Notes: a model not told the origin generated them from the sequence alone. A DNA stretch of 64,000 nucleotides from Kryptolebias marmoratus (GCF_001649575.2 NC_051438.1:27324860-27388859), one strand, 5' to 3'. Shown: positions 1 to 13,326, counted from the first letter of the stretch. Numbers and translations: made by a program.

Positions 1-2180
1 GTAATTTCATCATAGCTGGGAATGAAAGCAAAAATAAGACTCCAAATAAGAGAATTCATTTACATATTTACCCTGCAAGTGTTTGCGGTATCTCAAATGA
101 CATCAGATCCTGTGTGTTATGACTTCTTGCATGTTTGTTGCATGCTACCCTGTAGTGCCTCTCTCTCTCTATCTTTTGCATTTAGCTTAAAAAAACATTA
201 ATTACAAAGGAAAGAAAAAACACTTTCTATCTGAGTTGGATGGTTGCGTCCTGATAATCTCACACATTGAGGGAAATTCCGAAACCTTTCAAATAGTTTT
301 CTGTTGGGGTTTAGCTTTTCCAAAATTGGTGAAAGGGTGCACAAAGTTATTAGCAACAGCAAATATTTCCAGTGGGGAGCGTTTCACTTCCGATTGAGGT
401 GGTTATGATATTTCCGTGCTGAACAAACAACCTCATAATTAACAGATAAACGTTGCCTATGCTATACAGATTAATCTATGCATTGACCTTTCAAACCCAC
501 CAGTTGAAATAAAGAAATAAAAAAATACTTTTGCTCATTTTTATTTCTGACAATTACAAGCTAAATGAAAATGCTAACCATAAACCAAAGCTAACCCTGA
601 AAAAAAAAAGAAGTAAAACAGAGCACTGCTTCCCCAAATTCATTAACGGGCAAACTTTGTTGTGGTTCAGGCCAAACACTCAACAGAATGACTCAACTTT
701 TTCCTTTAGCTTCGTTGCTTATGGGAACAGGGGGATGAGGTACGCAAAGTCATTTCAGACTGCGTCCTTTCCCTTTTCGAGTTTGACTGATCAACACTGA
801 AAATTCAAACTTTGTGCCTGACGTCTGCGGGGGTGGCAAACCATATTTGTTCCTGTGGTGATCTTCACTGCTGTCTGCCTGTGGGCTGCTTGTTCCATTT
901 TACTTTTACACTCTCATAATCACTAATCACAGTCCCTTCTGAGGATACCTTTTGGCTCATGGTTGAAATATTTTAAAACAGGCCTTAATCATAGAAAAAG
1001 TTTCAATTCTGCCAGTTGCCTGTGCACAGAGTCAAACCCCCTCCCACCCTCACTTCCCTAACCACAAGCAGTCACTTCCTCCATTTACAGGCTGTATAAT
1101 GATTTAAAACTAATATATAGGTCAACATTTGCACATCGGGCTTTTTTTTTTTTTGTAGATACACCAACAGTCATTTTGGTATAGCATATATGAACACTAA
1201 TGTGAAGAAGAGCCTTTTTGTTTTGCTTTGTAGATGTAATAGCTTTTTATTGAAGATCTCAAAATATTTATAAAAGACGTGGAAGACCAGTAACTTTTGA
1301 GGGCTAATCATGGTATTATCACGTGAAACTGCACAACAATAATGAAGGGTTTTAAAGCAACCTATTTACATACATTAAAAAGACCATATTATCATTGTAA
1401 GGTGACTAAATAAGCCCATTCAAGCAACTATTTTAAGCTATCTGAAATCGGGGAAAGTCCCTTCACACATTTGGCCTCTTACATCAATCCTGCAGGGTCA
1501 TTGTGCATTTACGCAAAGGATACTGCCATGTAGCCCACAAATGTCTTTATATAAGAGGTGATAGAGGAAGCCCCCTTTCAATTTTATTCCTCCTCTTCAC
1601 CACATAAACTGAGAAATCGAAACAAACATAATGGAAACAAATTGCTGTAATTGGCTTGAAATAGCACTTCACTAAGGCTGGGCAGGTCAAGATAAAATGT
1701 TGGTAAAACATAACTTAAGGCAGTGCATAAAGATTTCACTGTTGTTGTTTGACTTGACAGTGTTGGTTTTCTTATAAATCTCACTCAAACAACATTTAAG
1801 AAAGTAAAGACCCAGCATTCCTTGAAAACCCCTGTCTTTTATGCCAGAGTTTTAGTCTAAAATCAGCTGAGTTGTAGCCACTTTGGTCAACCTTGAAAAT
1901 ATCAATATAAGTAATCTCATGCAATATTGCAAGATTTGAGTCCAAAATTATTCACTTGTAGAGGTAAATGTAATGATAACTCCCTGAAAGTTTTGTAATG
2001 TCTGAACAGTGGTTCATGAGATATTTTGCTAACAGTCAGACAATGTTGACTCCAAATAATTAATTGCAAAAGTTTAAACAAACATCTGGTACAATATGTT
2101 AGCGCTCAAAATGTGTGTTGGGGATCAGTCTAAGCCACTGCCACGCCAAATATTAGGTCAATATCTGAGTTAAAACCCTT
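1..2180. other. Gene-free left flank of adad1
   Basis: I see no coding exon here on either strand; the open frames are short and AT-rich, with no recognisable protein. In mammals the large gene KIAA1109/BLTP1 lies upstream of ADAD1, so part of this could be its 3' flank, but nothing in the sequence proves it. The right end, from about 1960, holds a copy of an interspersed repeat that recurs through the window (see the 'CCATCTTGAATT' family). Confidence 0.5.
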
Positions 2181-2279
2181 TATGGGTATTTAAAAGTCTT
2201 TTTTGGCTGTGGCAGCCATCTTGAATCGAGCTGACTCCAAAAGTGAATCAGCTGTAGATGAACATCCAAAGATTACAGA

Positions 2280-2515
2280 AGTAGCTAGATTGGAAACAAA
2301 CGGACACGAAACAAAAACGAGAAAGAAATAGCGCCGTGAATCATCTTGTTGTTCCAACGATCTTTGCACGCTGTCGCGGCGCACGTGAGGTGACGGTTTA
2401 CGTCCCAGAAGCTTCGGACCTGAACGTTGGTGAACGTTGGCCTCGGACTGTCCGTTGAAAAGCACTCTGCGTCGGTGAAAAACTCAACCAACGAGTCTTT
2501 TTCGAACGAAAACAG
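2280..2515 (+). promoter_or_regulatory. Candidate adad1 promoter and 5' non-coding exon
   Basis: This stretch is clearly richer in G+C and CpG than its surroundings. It contains a CACGTG E-box and CRE-like pieces (GTGACGG, TACGTCC) around 2385-2405, and ends in a good splice donor (AACAG/GTAAAT, exon end 2515). The first coding exon of adad1 begins right after an acceptor at 6125, so an upstream non-coding exon must exist, and this is the best candidate on the + strand. The link to adad1 is inference; it could instead be the end of another transcription unit. Confidence 0.35.
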
Positions 2516-4182
2516 GTAAATTTGATAAAACGTTGTGTTTAATTTTTAATTGTTAGTGTCGCAGCGTGAGCGGCATCCATCGGAGGTGAGAGAAACTTGG
2601 AAAATTGTTCGTTTTTTTCTTTTTAGGTTAATACCTAGCATGCTTGTCCAGGGGCTACAGCTAAACCGTATTCGCGTTAAATTTATGTATTCATTTATTT
2701 TTCGTAGCATCCGAAAGGTAAGAGGATTGGGAAATCAAGTTTATGAGTGAAACTGACAAAAAAAAGTTACCGGAAGTGGCAAAAATGTTAGCTAGTGTGA
2801 CCTAGCCATAAAACAGGTACATGGGGGTTTAAGCTAATCTGCCCATGAAGGAAAGCTAATTCCGCTTCATATAAACTGAATAAAGTCAAACAGGCTTGTT
2901 AGAGTTGTCTATGTTATTGTAGGTAAGGTAATTTTATAAAAGAACTTATTTTAAAATCGCAGTTTGTTGAAGTGCATTTTAAAATTCTGACTTTGAGGCA
3001 TGCATTAAGCTATAGATTCAGGTTCCTATTAGGAAGGAATTTTTTTTAAATATAATTGCTGTATTAGAAATGAACATAAAGGGTTTGTGACATGGTAAAA
3101 ATTAATGACTGGGTAGTCATGGTTTAAGCATAAAACTCCATTTTGAATAAGGTTCTGATTGTCCAACTGCAAGCAGAAGGCAGTGAAAGCACAAAGTCTG
3201 AAGCCTGGTGGCAGTTTTAGATTTTAAGAAAACATTTGAGGCTTTTTGAAAATTATTTCCTAATGCATGATGCACAGAAAGAGCCAATTCTGAATTTAAA
3301 GGAAGAGTCAAATGAAGGAACGTCAGCTTTTTGCTGTTGCTGATGCAAAGAAGTGAGCGTCCAGTTTGACGCCCGTCTTAAATGCTTGTCTCTGTTGAGT
3401 GCCTCTGCAAAACTGTCGAAATAATAGCACCTTTTTCTGGAACTGGTCCGACGTACAGGTGAGGAAATGAGGCACAACTTCCTTTGAGCTCTTCACAAAC
3501 AGACACCCCAAACAGACACATCAGATGCAGATCTGCTGCCAGTCTTCCCATCAGGGGTCCACACAGCCACACTTAGAAAAGCAACGACATGTATGAGCTG
3601 TAAAGTTTCCACCCTAGAGGACACTGCATCCATGAGCTTTATTTTTACCTCCACCAAGGAGGTTATGGTTGCGTTCACACTGCAGGCTAACGCCACCTAA
3701 ATCCGATTTTTTAAAAATTGTTTGCCCCTATGAGACACACATCGGATTCTTTCATGGCAGTGTGAACGTGACAAATCCCATTTCTTTCATATCCGACAGG
3801 TGTTTTCCGTACGTTATACTGAATTGCACTCTTTGTCTTCTCTGTCTTCTTTTATCTTTTACCGTTTGGATGTACGTTTGGCCCTTTAGCACTTGTAAAG
3901 TTATAAATGCTGGTGCCGATCCTGTGCTCTAGCTCTTCATCAGTGTGATGTAGGAATGTCAAACTGCTCAGCTGGACGCCTCATGGGTCCAAGATGACCC
4001 CTCTTGATTTTAAAGCTATGGGGTCAAAGGTCAAGGCCACAGTTGACTCGTTTGTTAACACCTTTATGCTCCAGCAGGTGACCCCTTTGTTACTCTCGTT
4101 ACCTTTATGGTCGGGTTTTTTGTCTGTCTGTTAGCAACATTACATAGAAACTGAAATACAAAAAAAATCCCACAACAATCGC

Positions 4183-5488
4183 CAGGGGTGGAAATAAAAA
4201 ATTTTGTCCACCAGCCACTATGGCTGGTGGACAAAATTTTTTATCAGCCACTCAAATATTTTACCAGCCACTATTTTTTGTTGTGACAAAAAGTTATTTC
4301 ATATATGATGATGATCGACGTGGGTGGAAGCAGTTGTGGTGCCCTACAAGCTGACTACTCTTGAAAAACAGAAAATAAAATAGCTTCTCATCACAACACC
4401 TAATTGGTGTTAGACTGCATGTAATCTGTAGTGGATCAAGTGCATAATATGGGTTTGCAGTGAACTGTTGTAATATTTTTAAGCGGGTTTTTTCGGGTCG
4501 AATGTTATTTAGATAATTAATTTTCCAACAACAANNNNNNNNNNNNNNNNNNNNNNNNNNNNNNNNNNNNNNNNNNNNNNNNNNNNNNNNNNNNNNNNNN
4601 NNNNNNNNNNNNNNNNNNNNNNNNNNNNNNNNNNNNNNNNNNNNNNNNNNNNNNNNNNNNNNNNNNNNNNNNNNNNNNNNNNNNNNNNNNNNNNNNNNNN
4701 NNNNNNNNNNNNNNNNNNNNNNNNNNNNNNNNNNNNNNNNNNNNNNNNNNNNNNNNNNNNNNNNNNNNNNNNNNNNNNNNNNNNNNNNNNNNNNNNNNNN
4801 NNNNNNNNNNNNNNNNNNNNNNNNNNNNNNNNNNNNNNNNNNNNNNNNNNNNNNNNNNNNNNNNNNNNNNNNNNNNNNNNNNNNNNNNNNNNNNNNNNNN
4901 NNNNNNNNNNNNNNNNNNNNNNNNNNNNNNNNNNNNNNNNNNNNNNNNNNNNNNNNNNNNNNNNNNNNNNNNNNNNNNNNNNNNNNNNNNNNNNNNNNNN
5001 NNNNNNNNNNNNNNNNNNNNNNNNNNNNNNNNNNNNNNNNNNNNNNNNNNNNNNNNNNNNNNNNNNNNNNNNNNNNNNNNNNNNNNNNNNNNNNNNNNNN
5101 NNNNNNNNNNNNNNNNNNNNNNNNNNNNNNNNNNNNNNNNNNNNNNNNNNNNNNNNNNNNNNNNNNNNNNNNNNNNNNNNNNNNNNNNNNNNNNNNNNNN
5201 NNNNNNNNNNNNNNNNNNNNNNNNNNNNNNNNNNNNNNNNNNNNNNNNNNNNNNNNNNNNNNNNNNNNNNNNNNNNNNNNNNNNNNNNNNNNNNNNNNNN
5301 NNNNNNNNNNNNNNNNNNNNNNNNNNNNNNNNNNNNNNNNNNNNNNNNNNNATGTCAGGAGGACAAATAACACCTTTTCTGTTCAAATTGCCAACCCGCC
5401 ACAGTGGCGTGTGTGTTGATCAAATTCACCCGCCACTTCAAATATTTACCCGCATTTGGCGGGTGGCGGGTGCTAATTTCCACCCCTG
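4183..5488. mobile_element. hAT-superfamily DNA transposon with perfect 8-bp target duplication
   Basis: The ends are inverted repeats: CAGGGGTGGAAAT at 4183 and ATTTCCACCCCTG ending at 5488. The flanking octamer ACAATCGC is identical on both sides (4175-4182 and 5489-5496), which is the hAT hallmark. Motifs CCAGCCACT / CCCGCCAC recur inside both ends. Near the left end lies a near-perfect hairpin with 24-base arms (4194-4217 and 4221-4244) and a 3-base loop. The middle is an assembly gap, so whether it encoded a transposase cannot be seen. Confidence 0.85.
4535..5351. other. Assembly gap (817 N)
   Basis: This run of N lies wholly inside the hAT element. Any open frame spanning it is an artefact of translating unknown bases. 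Confidence 0.99.
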
Positions 5489-5641
5489 ACAATCGCTTAA
5501 ATTTTGTTGATGATCCAGATCACGATCCGGATCGCACTATTTTAACCTTGGCCGAGGTTTATGCTCTCTTACTGCTTCTAGTTTGTTTGTTTATTTTAAT
5601 TTCTAGAAAAAATATTTCTTAAAATACTGGACTGTTTATGC

Positions 5642-5835
5642 CAGGGGTGTCAGACTCCAGGCCTCGAGGCTCTTCTGTCCTGGAAGTTTTAAGTTTTCCT
5701 GCTCCAACACACCTGATTCAAATGGTTTAATCACCTCCTCACCAAATCATCAGGTTCGCCAGGAGCACGTCCACAAGTCGTTCATTTAAACCAGGTGTTT
5801 TAAAGCAGGAAGACGCCTAAAACAGTGCAGTCAGG
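5642..5835 (+). repeat. Short palindromic hAT-type MITE, subfamily B (partial)
   Basis: It begins CAGGGGTGTCAGACTCCAGG and continues with the ACACACCTGATTCAAATGG and CACCTCCTCACCAAATCATC segments. The same sequence is found inverted at 50942-51156. The right end has diverged or is lost. Confidence 0.6.
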
Positions 5836-6145
5836 ATTTATTTTGTCTCTGCTGAACCTGTTAGATGTGAGTCGTTCCACCAGCGGTCTCTAACCTTAAC
5901 TTTTACCTTTTTCTGTTTTTTAAATTTGTTAAAATGTGTTGCTTTCATCTAATTTACTATGAGCTTATTTTACAGAGCAGTCTCGGTTAGTTTTAACCTT
6001 TTAACACTGTTTTTTTGACATTTGAGAACTGGGTTGTTGTCCTTCCGCCTGTTAGTGGCCTTTAAATGATAATGCTCTTTAGTTTTGTGGTTTCTAATGA
6101 AATGTGGTTGTTTGTTTCTTCTCAGAACCCGTGAAAGCTCGCAGG

Positions 6146-9100
6146 ATGTTTCCAGCGCGTGGATTATTTCGAGGTTCCAGAGGAGCCAGTTATGCACAGA
6201 TGTTTATGAAATGCACGCCTTCAGCAGCGGAGGTGAACCAGTCCTGCAAACCGCCGTCTGCCGTGAACGGTGCTGACAAACAAGTGAGAGAACCACTGAA
6301 ACCTGGTAAGCTCCACATTATGATTTTCTTAAATTCCACAACAGTTTTACCAGTAAAACCTTTTTCACTATGAATGTTTTCACGTTTCATGATGAATCCA
6401 CGTGAACAAAACAATCTTCTCTTTTCTGCAGAGCTTGTTTTATTACTGTTATAGGAGAAAAAAAAGCTCAGCCCTCAAGTGTGTGACAAATCCTAATTTG
6501 TTGTTGTTTTTTTCACATTTTGCCAACTGAGGTGCTTTTGTGACGCCGGATTCCTTACACAAAAAGCTGATCGACAGATATAAGAACGGTGAAACAAACG
6601 CAGTGTCTCTGGTCCATCAGCTTGCCCAGGTTTTGCAGTTCCACCTCGAATTTAAAGAAACCGTAGCCACAGGTAAACCCCCCCCCACTGCACTGCTGTG
6701 TACTCGTCATTTTCCGGTGACCTATATCTTAAAACCTGATAAAACCTGATATCTTCATTTGCTATGCTTGGTAATTCCTCAAACCAGTTTTGTGTAGCTT
6801 GTGTTTGTTTATTTTAATAATGATTTCTAATATGAAGTTTTGATCGTGTGTGTTTGGAAACGAGAGGATGATGATGCATTTAGGAAAAAAAATGGATTTG
6901 CTCTGCTGTAACTGTTTTTGTATAATAAGATAAAATTAAAACTCAGTGTTTAGATTGCCAATCTTACCTGATTGGTTAAACCAGTTAGTCGGTCATAACA
7001 TAACCTGCGATCAAATTTGTTTGGAATAAATTTTGATTTCACTAAAACCAGTTTCTTTATCTTTTAGATTCTGCAGTTCCTTCACCTGCAGGCTGTTTAC
7101 CAAATTCTGAAAGTTTGACCGTTTTCTTCTTTTTGTAGGTAATTTACCAGGCTCTCATTTTGCCTTTTGTGTCGTGATTGATGGGATCGAGTACAAAACT
7201 GGCGTGGGCTTGACCAAGAAGGAAGCTCGTCTCAATGCAGCAAAGTTTGCTCTGGAGGAGTATTTGGTCATCTTGGAAAGTCAGAAGTTTGTTCTCCCAG
7301 AAGCATCAGGTCGATGTCGTGTTCAGTTAAAATCATTCTGATGTTGTTCTTTTTACTCACAGATAAGATTAAGAAACAAACAGATAAGCATGTAAGAGGG
7401 ATACTTTAAAGGCCACGGTCTTATTAGTTGTCACTTACTCGTTCTTTTCCATGACCATTTGTCTTCAGATGCCCCTCCACCTCTGCCGGTGAAAGAAGAG
7501 CCCTCAGTCTCTGACATCCACCAATCCAGAGCTATTTACGGTAAGCCTGGATCTCAGCACCTTTCCACCAGAGTGCTGACCGATTTTTAAAGCTGTTGGC
7601 ACATTTTTCACAAAGAACGACACAAAACTGATCACGATGTTGCCGTGATCGCTCCACTGCTTGGCGTTATTTGGCCGTTCACACTGAGACAGAAAAAAAC
7701 TGGTTTGCCTCCAAAGATTACACAAATCACCGCTCAGTTTCTGTGACAGCAGCTGGGATTCATGGAGGTGGACCTCCTTACACTTTGGCTCTTCTAATAG
7801 TGTTGTTGGTGCCACTAAATCTCAAAGGTTTTTACATGATCGCATTATCTACATTATCTTGTGGCTTACAAGCTGTAGAGTCTGCAGTTTTGATTCCAAG
7901 AGACCAAAAAAAGGCTGCACATTATTAAATACTGTCACAGTAGTGGTGGTTTAATGTGTTGGCATTTAAAGAGAAACCTGTCCAGTCACAAACAATACGA
8001 CTGTATCATAAACTGCATTTTTATTGAAAGTGCATGCTAAATTACTGTAAAGATTATTTTGTTTTATGTTGTCTGTTTTATCATTTTTGTGGTTCAGAAA
8101 GGAAGAAGTCCGTCAACCTTCAGATTCCACAGGCTGTCAGGGATCAGCTCACTAAACTGATGGACAACCACCCAGAGTTCTCCAGCTGCGCGGGCACAAC
8201 GGCAGCATTTATCATTCAGACCTGTACGTAAACACTGGAGCATTTTCTGAAAAAAATGAGGAAGAATCATGTTCACTGACCTGTGAAATGTGCACCACTT
8301 GGGGTAAACAAGCTGTGGTGGTACACAGAATAATTATTTGTTTTTACTCCATTCACAAATATGTCTAACAGGCAAACCAGCCGTGACCTTTCCAAAATGT
8401 GTGTGGTCAGGATTTGTCATAAAGGCTTCTCAGTCTTGTGGACAGGATTAGAAGACACATTTCCATCAGACAGGTCCCAGAAGTGCAGATGCAAATATCA
8501 CACCACTGGTTTTAGAAAGAATGTCATAGCTTTGAAATGTTCAGATATGTTGCTATAAGTTAAGAGGTCTAAAATAAAAATAATTCATGTTCCTGTCATG
8601 TTTTTACTGGAGTAGAATTTATTTAACATTAGAATCATTGGGAAAGATAACTGTGATTCACATCTTGTTAAAAACGGTGCAGTCCTGCAGCCAGGTGTGC
8701 CGTATTTAAGTCCAAACTCCGATCTTTCTCTCCCGTCAGCCGGTGAATGTGACGTGGTTGCTCTCGGCACTGGGAACTTCAACGCTAAAGAATGTGTCTC
8801 GTCAGACGGACGGATTGTCCATGACTCACACGCTGTTGTCACCGCCCGGAGGTCCCTGATGAGGTCAGAAACAGACAAACGGGCAAATTTATTTATTTAT
8901 GCAAACAAATGCTTTCTGGGTTCTCTTAGACTTCGTGGAAGCACACTGAACATGAAATATTCTCTTTATATAGTTTGATATGTTATTTAGGCAGTTATAT
9001 TTAGCACATTAATTAGGACTTCCTCACATGTTTGCACATTAGTCTTCAGATCTTTTAAATATCATTTATGCACGAGGACCTCGTTTTGCCTTCAGCTTTA

Positions 9101-12100
9101 GACGTGTAATTTACACACACAGATAATAGCATGTGTCATTCCGTGTTGCCAGGTATCTGTACCGGCACTTGCTGCTGTTTTTCAATAAAAATGCCAACCT
9201 GAAGGAGAAGTCGGTCTTCCAGCGCAGCAGCAGCAGCAACCTCCTCAGTCTGAAAAGTGGCGTTTCTCTTCACCTCTACGTGAACCAGCTGCCAAAGGGT
9301 GCATCTCAGATCCCTACAAAGCTGTAAGTTTTCTTTGGACGTTCTCGTCCCTCACTGTCACGCTACAGGTTTGCCCAGTATTCACTTTCTTAATACCTTT
9401 AAAATCTTCCTCAGATTATACGCTGTATGAGCTTTTAATGTAACGATAAACAGATAACAGCTCAGACAGATGTCCAAACATTACTGAATTCACTTGTCAC
9501 ATCATAGCTAATTAGACCTTCATTTAACCAGAAAATTAAAGCTCTTGAAATGTAAAATCTTTTTTTTCAGGAGAGCTAACCAAACGTAAAACACTGATCT
9601 GAATAAATGTCATGTTTGAATCACAGGATGAATGAATGATCTCATGATTATTGCTGTTCAGATCACACTTATGACCAGTCAGTTTTTCTGTTGCGTCGCT
9701 CTGACCCAACAGATGTACGCACAGACAAATACACAATTTGTCTATTAAAACAAAAAGAACAAAAAAAATTCCCATATTTATTTAAAAAACTGCCAAGTTG
9801 TCAGAATAATGTTGTTCTTGAAAATTAGACTCATAAATGCTCCGACTTGATTGATGATTTGAGTTTCTTAAACCTCTTTAAGTTATCTGGAGTAACTTGT
9901 TTGAGTCAGAAATGTTTTTATTGAGACGTCGGCCTTTTCTCTGCTCTGAACTCTGTCCTCAGGCGCCTGAACCCTCTCTCCATTTCAGCTTGGCAAGTCA
10001 ACAATGAAATCGGCCTCCACCTGTCAGTCGAGGGGAAGGTATCAACGCTCTGCCTGTAGATCTGAAGAAAATTTTACTTGTGTAGTATTATTGTTTGCTG
10101 TTGTTGCTTAATTGAAAATGTGTTTTCTTCCAAAGGTTTTCTCAGTTTTCTCATCAGGCCTCCATCACTCTGCCAGCAACATGGTCAGCATGTCCTCCAC
10201 GGATAAAATCACTCAGTGGCAGGTGCTGGGATACCAAGGAGCTCTGCTGAGCCACTTCATTGAGCCCATCTACGTCCAAAGCATCCTTGTAGGCAAGTCG
10301 GGTCTTTCCTCTTGGATCTAACAACTGTCATTTCTTTAAGAACAAAATGATCAAGTCAGAACTGCAAAAGGCTTTTAGGCGCTGCTTATCCTTTATATAT
10401 GCAATGAAAAGCTCAGCCTAAACTTCCTTTGTGGCACGTTTGAAGATAATGGTGTGTTTAATGTAAAACAGGCTCTTAAACTGCAGAAAACTGTCAGTCA
10501 GACAGCTTTTAAGGTGGGTGCTTGTGAGCACCAACAAATTCCCCAGCTGCTATCCAGATAACATCAGAAGGTGTGACAGTATCATAGTTTCCAGGTCGGG
10601 TTTTGTTCTCTTACATTAATTCTAAGGGCAAAAACAGTCATGTTTGTCCAGAATAAATTAAAAGGGGAAATTTCAGAGCAGTTACCTGTGATTAAAGGTG
10701 GAAAACCTTTCAGGGTACAGCCCCAGAGCAGAATGAGTTGGGATGATGCACAAACAGCAGTATATTTCATATTTTCTTTGAAGGGATTTCCTTTTTCTGC
10801 GTCCCATTCCAGTTAAAACGAATAAATAAATAAAAATTTAAACAATAGATCAAGAAGCCTTAGTTAAAGTGGAGCTGCAGTTGGTTAAAAGAACAGAACC
10901 ATGTCAACATAATCATTAAATTTAATAATGTAAAGACAATTCAGATGGTGTAACACATAATATTCAACAAATTATGGAAAAATGTGTCAAGAGGAAAGAG
11001 TACCAGCCTAAGGTCATCTGATCCTAACAAACGACACCTCAATTAAACTGGTCATTGTTAGAAGCTGGTAAAAACACAAAGTTAAATGAAATCATAAATT
11101 AAATGTATATCTTACCATTTAAAATTTGGCAAATGGAACAAAAGTCTGGGTGCTTTTGGTTACACTAAAAAGTTTTTTGTATATCTTTTTAACCTTTTCT
11201 AATTTAGGGCTGCAGAATACCCCCCTTAAGACATGTAAAACTAAAAATACAAACCAATTATGCCAGTTTTGCACCACAGGGTTGTTGATTCTAAACACTA
11301 TGCTCTTCCAGGTGACTCCTGCTGCTGTGAAACACGTGGCATGGAGATCTCGGTGAGCCAGCGCGTGGAAGGAATCACCTCCCAGCTGCCAATGTTCTAC
11401 TGCATGCTGCGCCCACAGATCAGCCTGGTGCCTTCTGCTGCCACCTGCAGCCCGGGCAGCGACGAGCCCACCTTCGGGGTCAACTGGAGTGAAGGAGACA
11501 GCTCTGTGGAAGTCGTCGATGGCCTTGAGGGCAAAACCATAGACGAGTAAGAGTCGCTCAGAGCAGGAGGTCATTTTATGCTTCAGTTCAGATTTTTATC
11601 TTATTTGTGCTGAAGCCAGAAAGTGTTTCAATGTTTTTAATTTGTGTGCATGTCTTGTTAAAAACACCAATTTATTCAGCAGTGTGTGGAGGCTGCCAGG
11701 GTTACTACACAGTGTGGAAATGCGGGGGCTTTGGTTTTAGCATTTTCCAGCTCTGCTGAATTATGGGGGGGGGGACTGAAGTCTGGAAAAATGTTTTTCT
11801 CAGATCAAAACCTAAAGTTCTAAAAAATTGCTCGAATATTGAGCATGGAAGTGTGCCCACCCACACCTACACACTGATTGTATCTTAAAGACTATTACAG
11901 GTATCATGAAGTTCCCATGACTGCATCAAACTTTGAGTTTTACGTTTCTGCTATTAATACTTTATGTTTGAGCTGCAGTTTGAAAAAGTCATAGATGCAT
12001 GCAGATTCAAAGATTTGTGCAGATTTTATAAATGGTCATGATGATTTTAGTCAGCCTCTAATGATGAGGTTTACAGTTCAGCCCACAGCTTCTGTGTTGT

Positions 12101-13141
12101 TTTTGGACTGTGAACCTAAAGTTAAGAAGCATCTTGAATGATATATGGCTAAATAACTGCAGCTCATTGGCTGTATATTAAACAGTGTGCAACCTTTTAA
12201 TCACAGGTTGCAAACCTTGTTAAAACCATAAACTACTTAAAAAAAACTGGAAACTTTTTCTCCCCACAAGTTTTGTTTCTTAAAAATCAACAGAAAATCT
12301 GTAATTTTAAGTCTGGAAAAGATTTTAAAAATGTGTAAGAACCTTGTAAACTGATGTTTGAGTAACGTAAGTTCCTGTTGACCTCATGACTCCACGTTTT
12401 GCTTGAATCGGGACTGAATGCAGTACGTTCCTGACTCTCTTGCAGGTCTCCTTTTAAGAGTGGCGCAGCTCTGGCGAGCCGCCTGTGCAAAGCAGCGATG
12501 CTGCATCGCTTCAAGCTGGTGGCCAAAGAAGCCCAGAGGGAGGACCTCCTCATCACAAGCTCCTACGCAGAAGCAAAGGTAACTTATTTAAACATCAGTG
12601 TTTCCACCACAGATCGAAATGCCTCATGGGCCATTGTCTTTTATCAGTTTAAATAGAAAATTCTAATCCACTGGTTCCCTTTTAGCTTAAAATGAATATA
12701 TTGAGGTTATTGTTTTTATGGACACATTTATTCAGCTTTCACTGCATCATTTGTGCTTGACAAAGCATAGCAAACTGATACTTGAAGATGACTTTATGTG
12801 TAATAAACTTAACCAATTCTTATGAAGAAAAATTAACATTAATCCTAAATGTCTTAGATCTGGCACCGAGCATGCCACCTCAAAACTCGAGTGAAGTGTT
12901 TGTTTGTGCTGATTTACTGTTTTAGTTTTGATTCATCGTTTCCTGGCGCTGCAGCTTGTAAGAAAAGTGCTCTGTAAGGACCGTTTTCATTTGTGCTGCT
13001 ACCGTTGATTGTTTTGTGTCTCTGAAGAGGATGGCCAAGACGTACCAGGAGGCCAAGAACATGCTGCACGCCTACCTGTGTCAGCAAGGTTTTGGTTCAT
13101 GGCTGGAAAAAGTTTCTCTTAACGATAACTTCAGTATGTAA
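6146..13141 (+). CDS. adad1: Adenosine deaminase domain-containing protein 1 (testis dsRNA-binding protein)
   Basis: Twelve coding exons join in frame to 559 codons plus TAA (mammalian ADAD1 is about 576 aa): 6146-6305, 6532-6672, 7139-7309, 7469-7540, 8098-8223, 8740-8863, 9153-9323, 9963-10038, 10136-10292, 11312-11546, 12446-12578, 13028-13141. Exons 2-3 (about residues 75-145) encode one double-stranded-RNA-binding domain (core [15 protein letters not shown], then [15 protein letters not shown]). From about residue 224 comes an ADAR-type deaminase domain ([49 protein letters not shown]). The zinc/proton-shuttle HAE motif reads HAV (His254, Val256), so catalysis is not expected. In mammals the protein is a male germ-cell nuclear RNA-binding factor. 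The start is the first Met after the acceptor at 6125, in the ADAD1-typical N-terminus. Intron 9 has a GC donor. The window lies in the conserved ADAD1-IL2-IL21 order. Confidence 0.95.
10293..11311 (+). other. GC-AG intron in adad1 (intron 9)
   Basis: The reading frame requires the exon to end ...CTTGTAG at 10292, followed by GCAAGT instead of GTAAGT; the acceptor ...CTTCCAG ends at 11311. The joined codons read ILVGDS, matching the family. The donor AG/GCAAGT is the standard strong form for this minor class of U2 introns. Confidence 0.85.
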
Positions 13142-13326
13142 AAGTAAGCTGATGATGGTTTAAAGAAGATTTTCTGTAGAGTTGTTAGAAGTTTCCTTGC
13201 AGTTCCTAAAGGGATTAAAATCAATCAGTTCAAGTTCTTTGAAGTAATTTTGCTTATAATGTGCAAACATTATACATTTGTATTCATTAGCTTTTTGAAT
13301 TGTTCTCCTTTTGTTCTCACTGTCAC

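Larger units (their letters stand above)
3640..5570. mobile_element. Older foldback-type repeat interrupted by a hAT insertion
   Basis: The flanks carry opposed ends of a common fish repeat: CCTCCACCAAGGAGGTTATG near 3650 and its degenerate inverse CCTTGGCCGAGGTTTATGCTC near 5550. Internal pieces include GTCTGTCTGTTAGCAACATTAC near 4125 and GATCCAGATCACGATCCGGATC near 5515. The hAT-like element at 4183-5488 sits inside it, flanked by an exact 8-base duplication, so this older copy was the insertion target. I recognise the family only from its typical sequence and cannot name it. Confidence 0.5.

Noticed and set aside
4294..5386. Long minus-strand open frames (289-359 codons) across the N run
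   Set aside because: They are open only because N cannot create stop codons; the real flanks give few residues and belong to a transposon.
11119..11574. 151-codon minus-strand frame
   Set aside because: It is antisense to adad1 exon 10; the plus strand has clear family similarity and correct splice sites.
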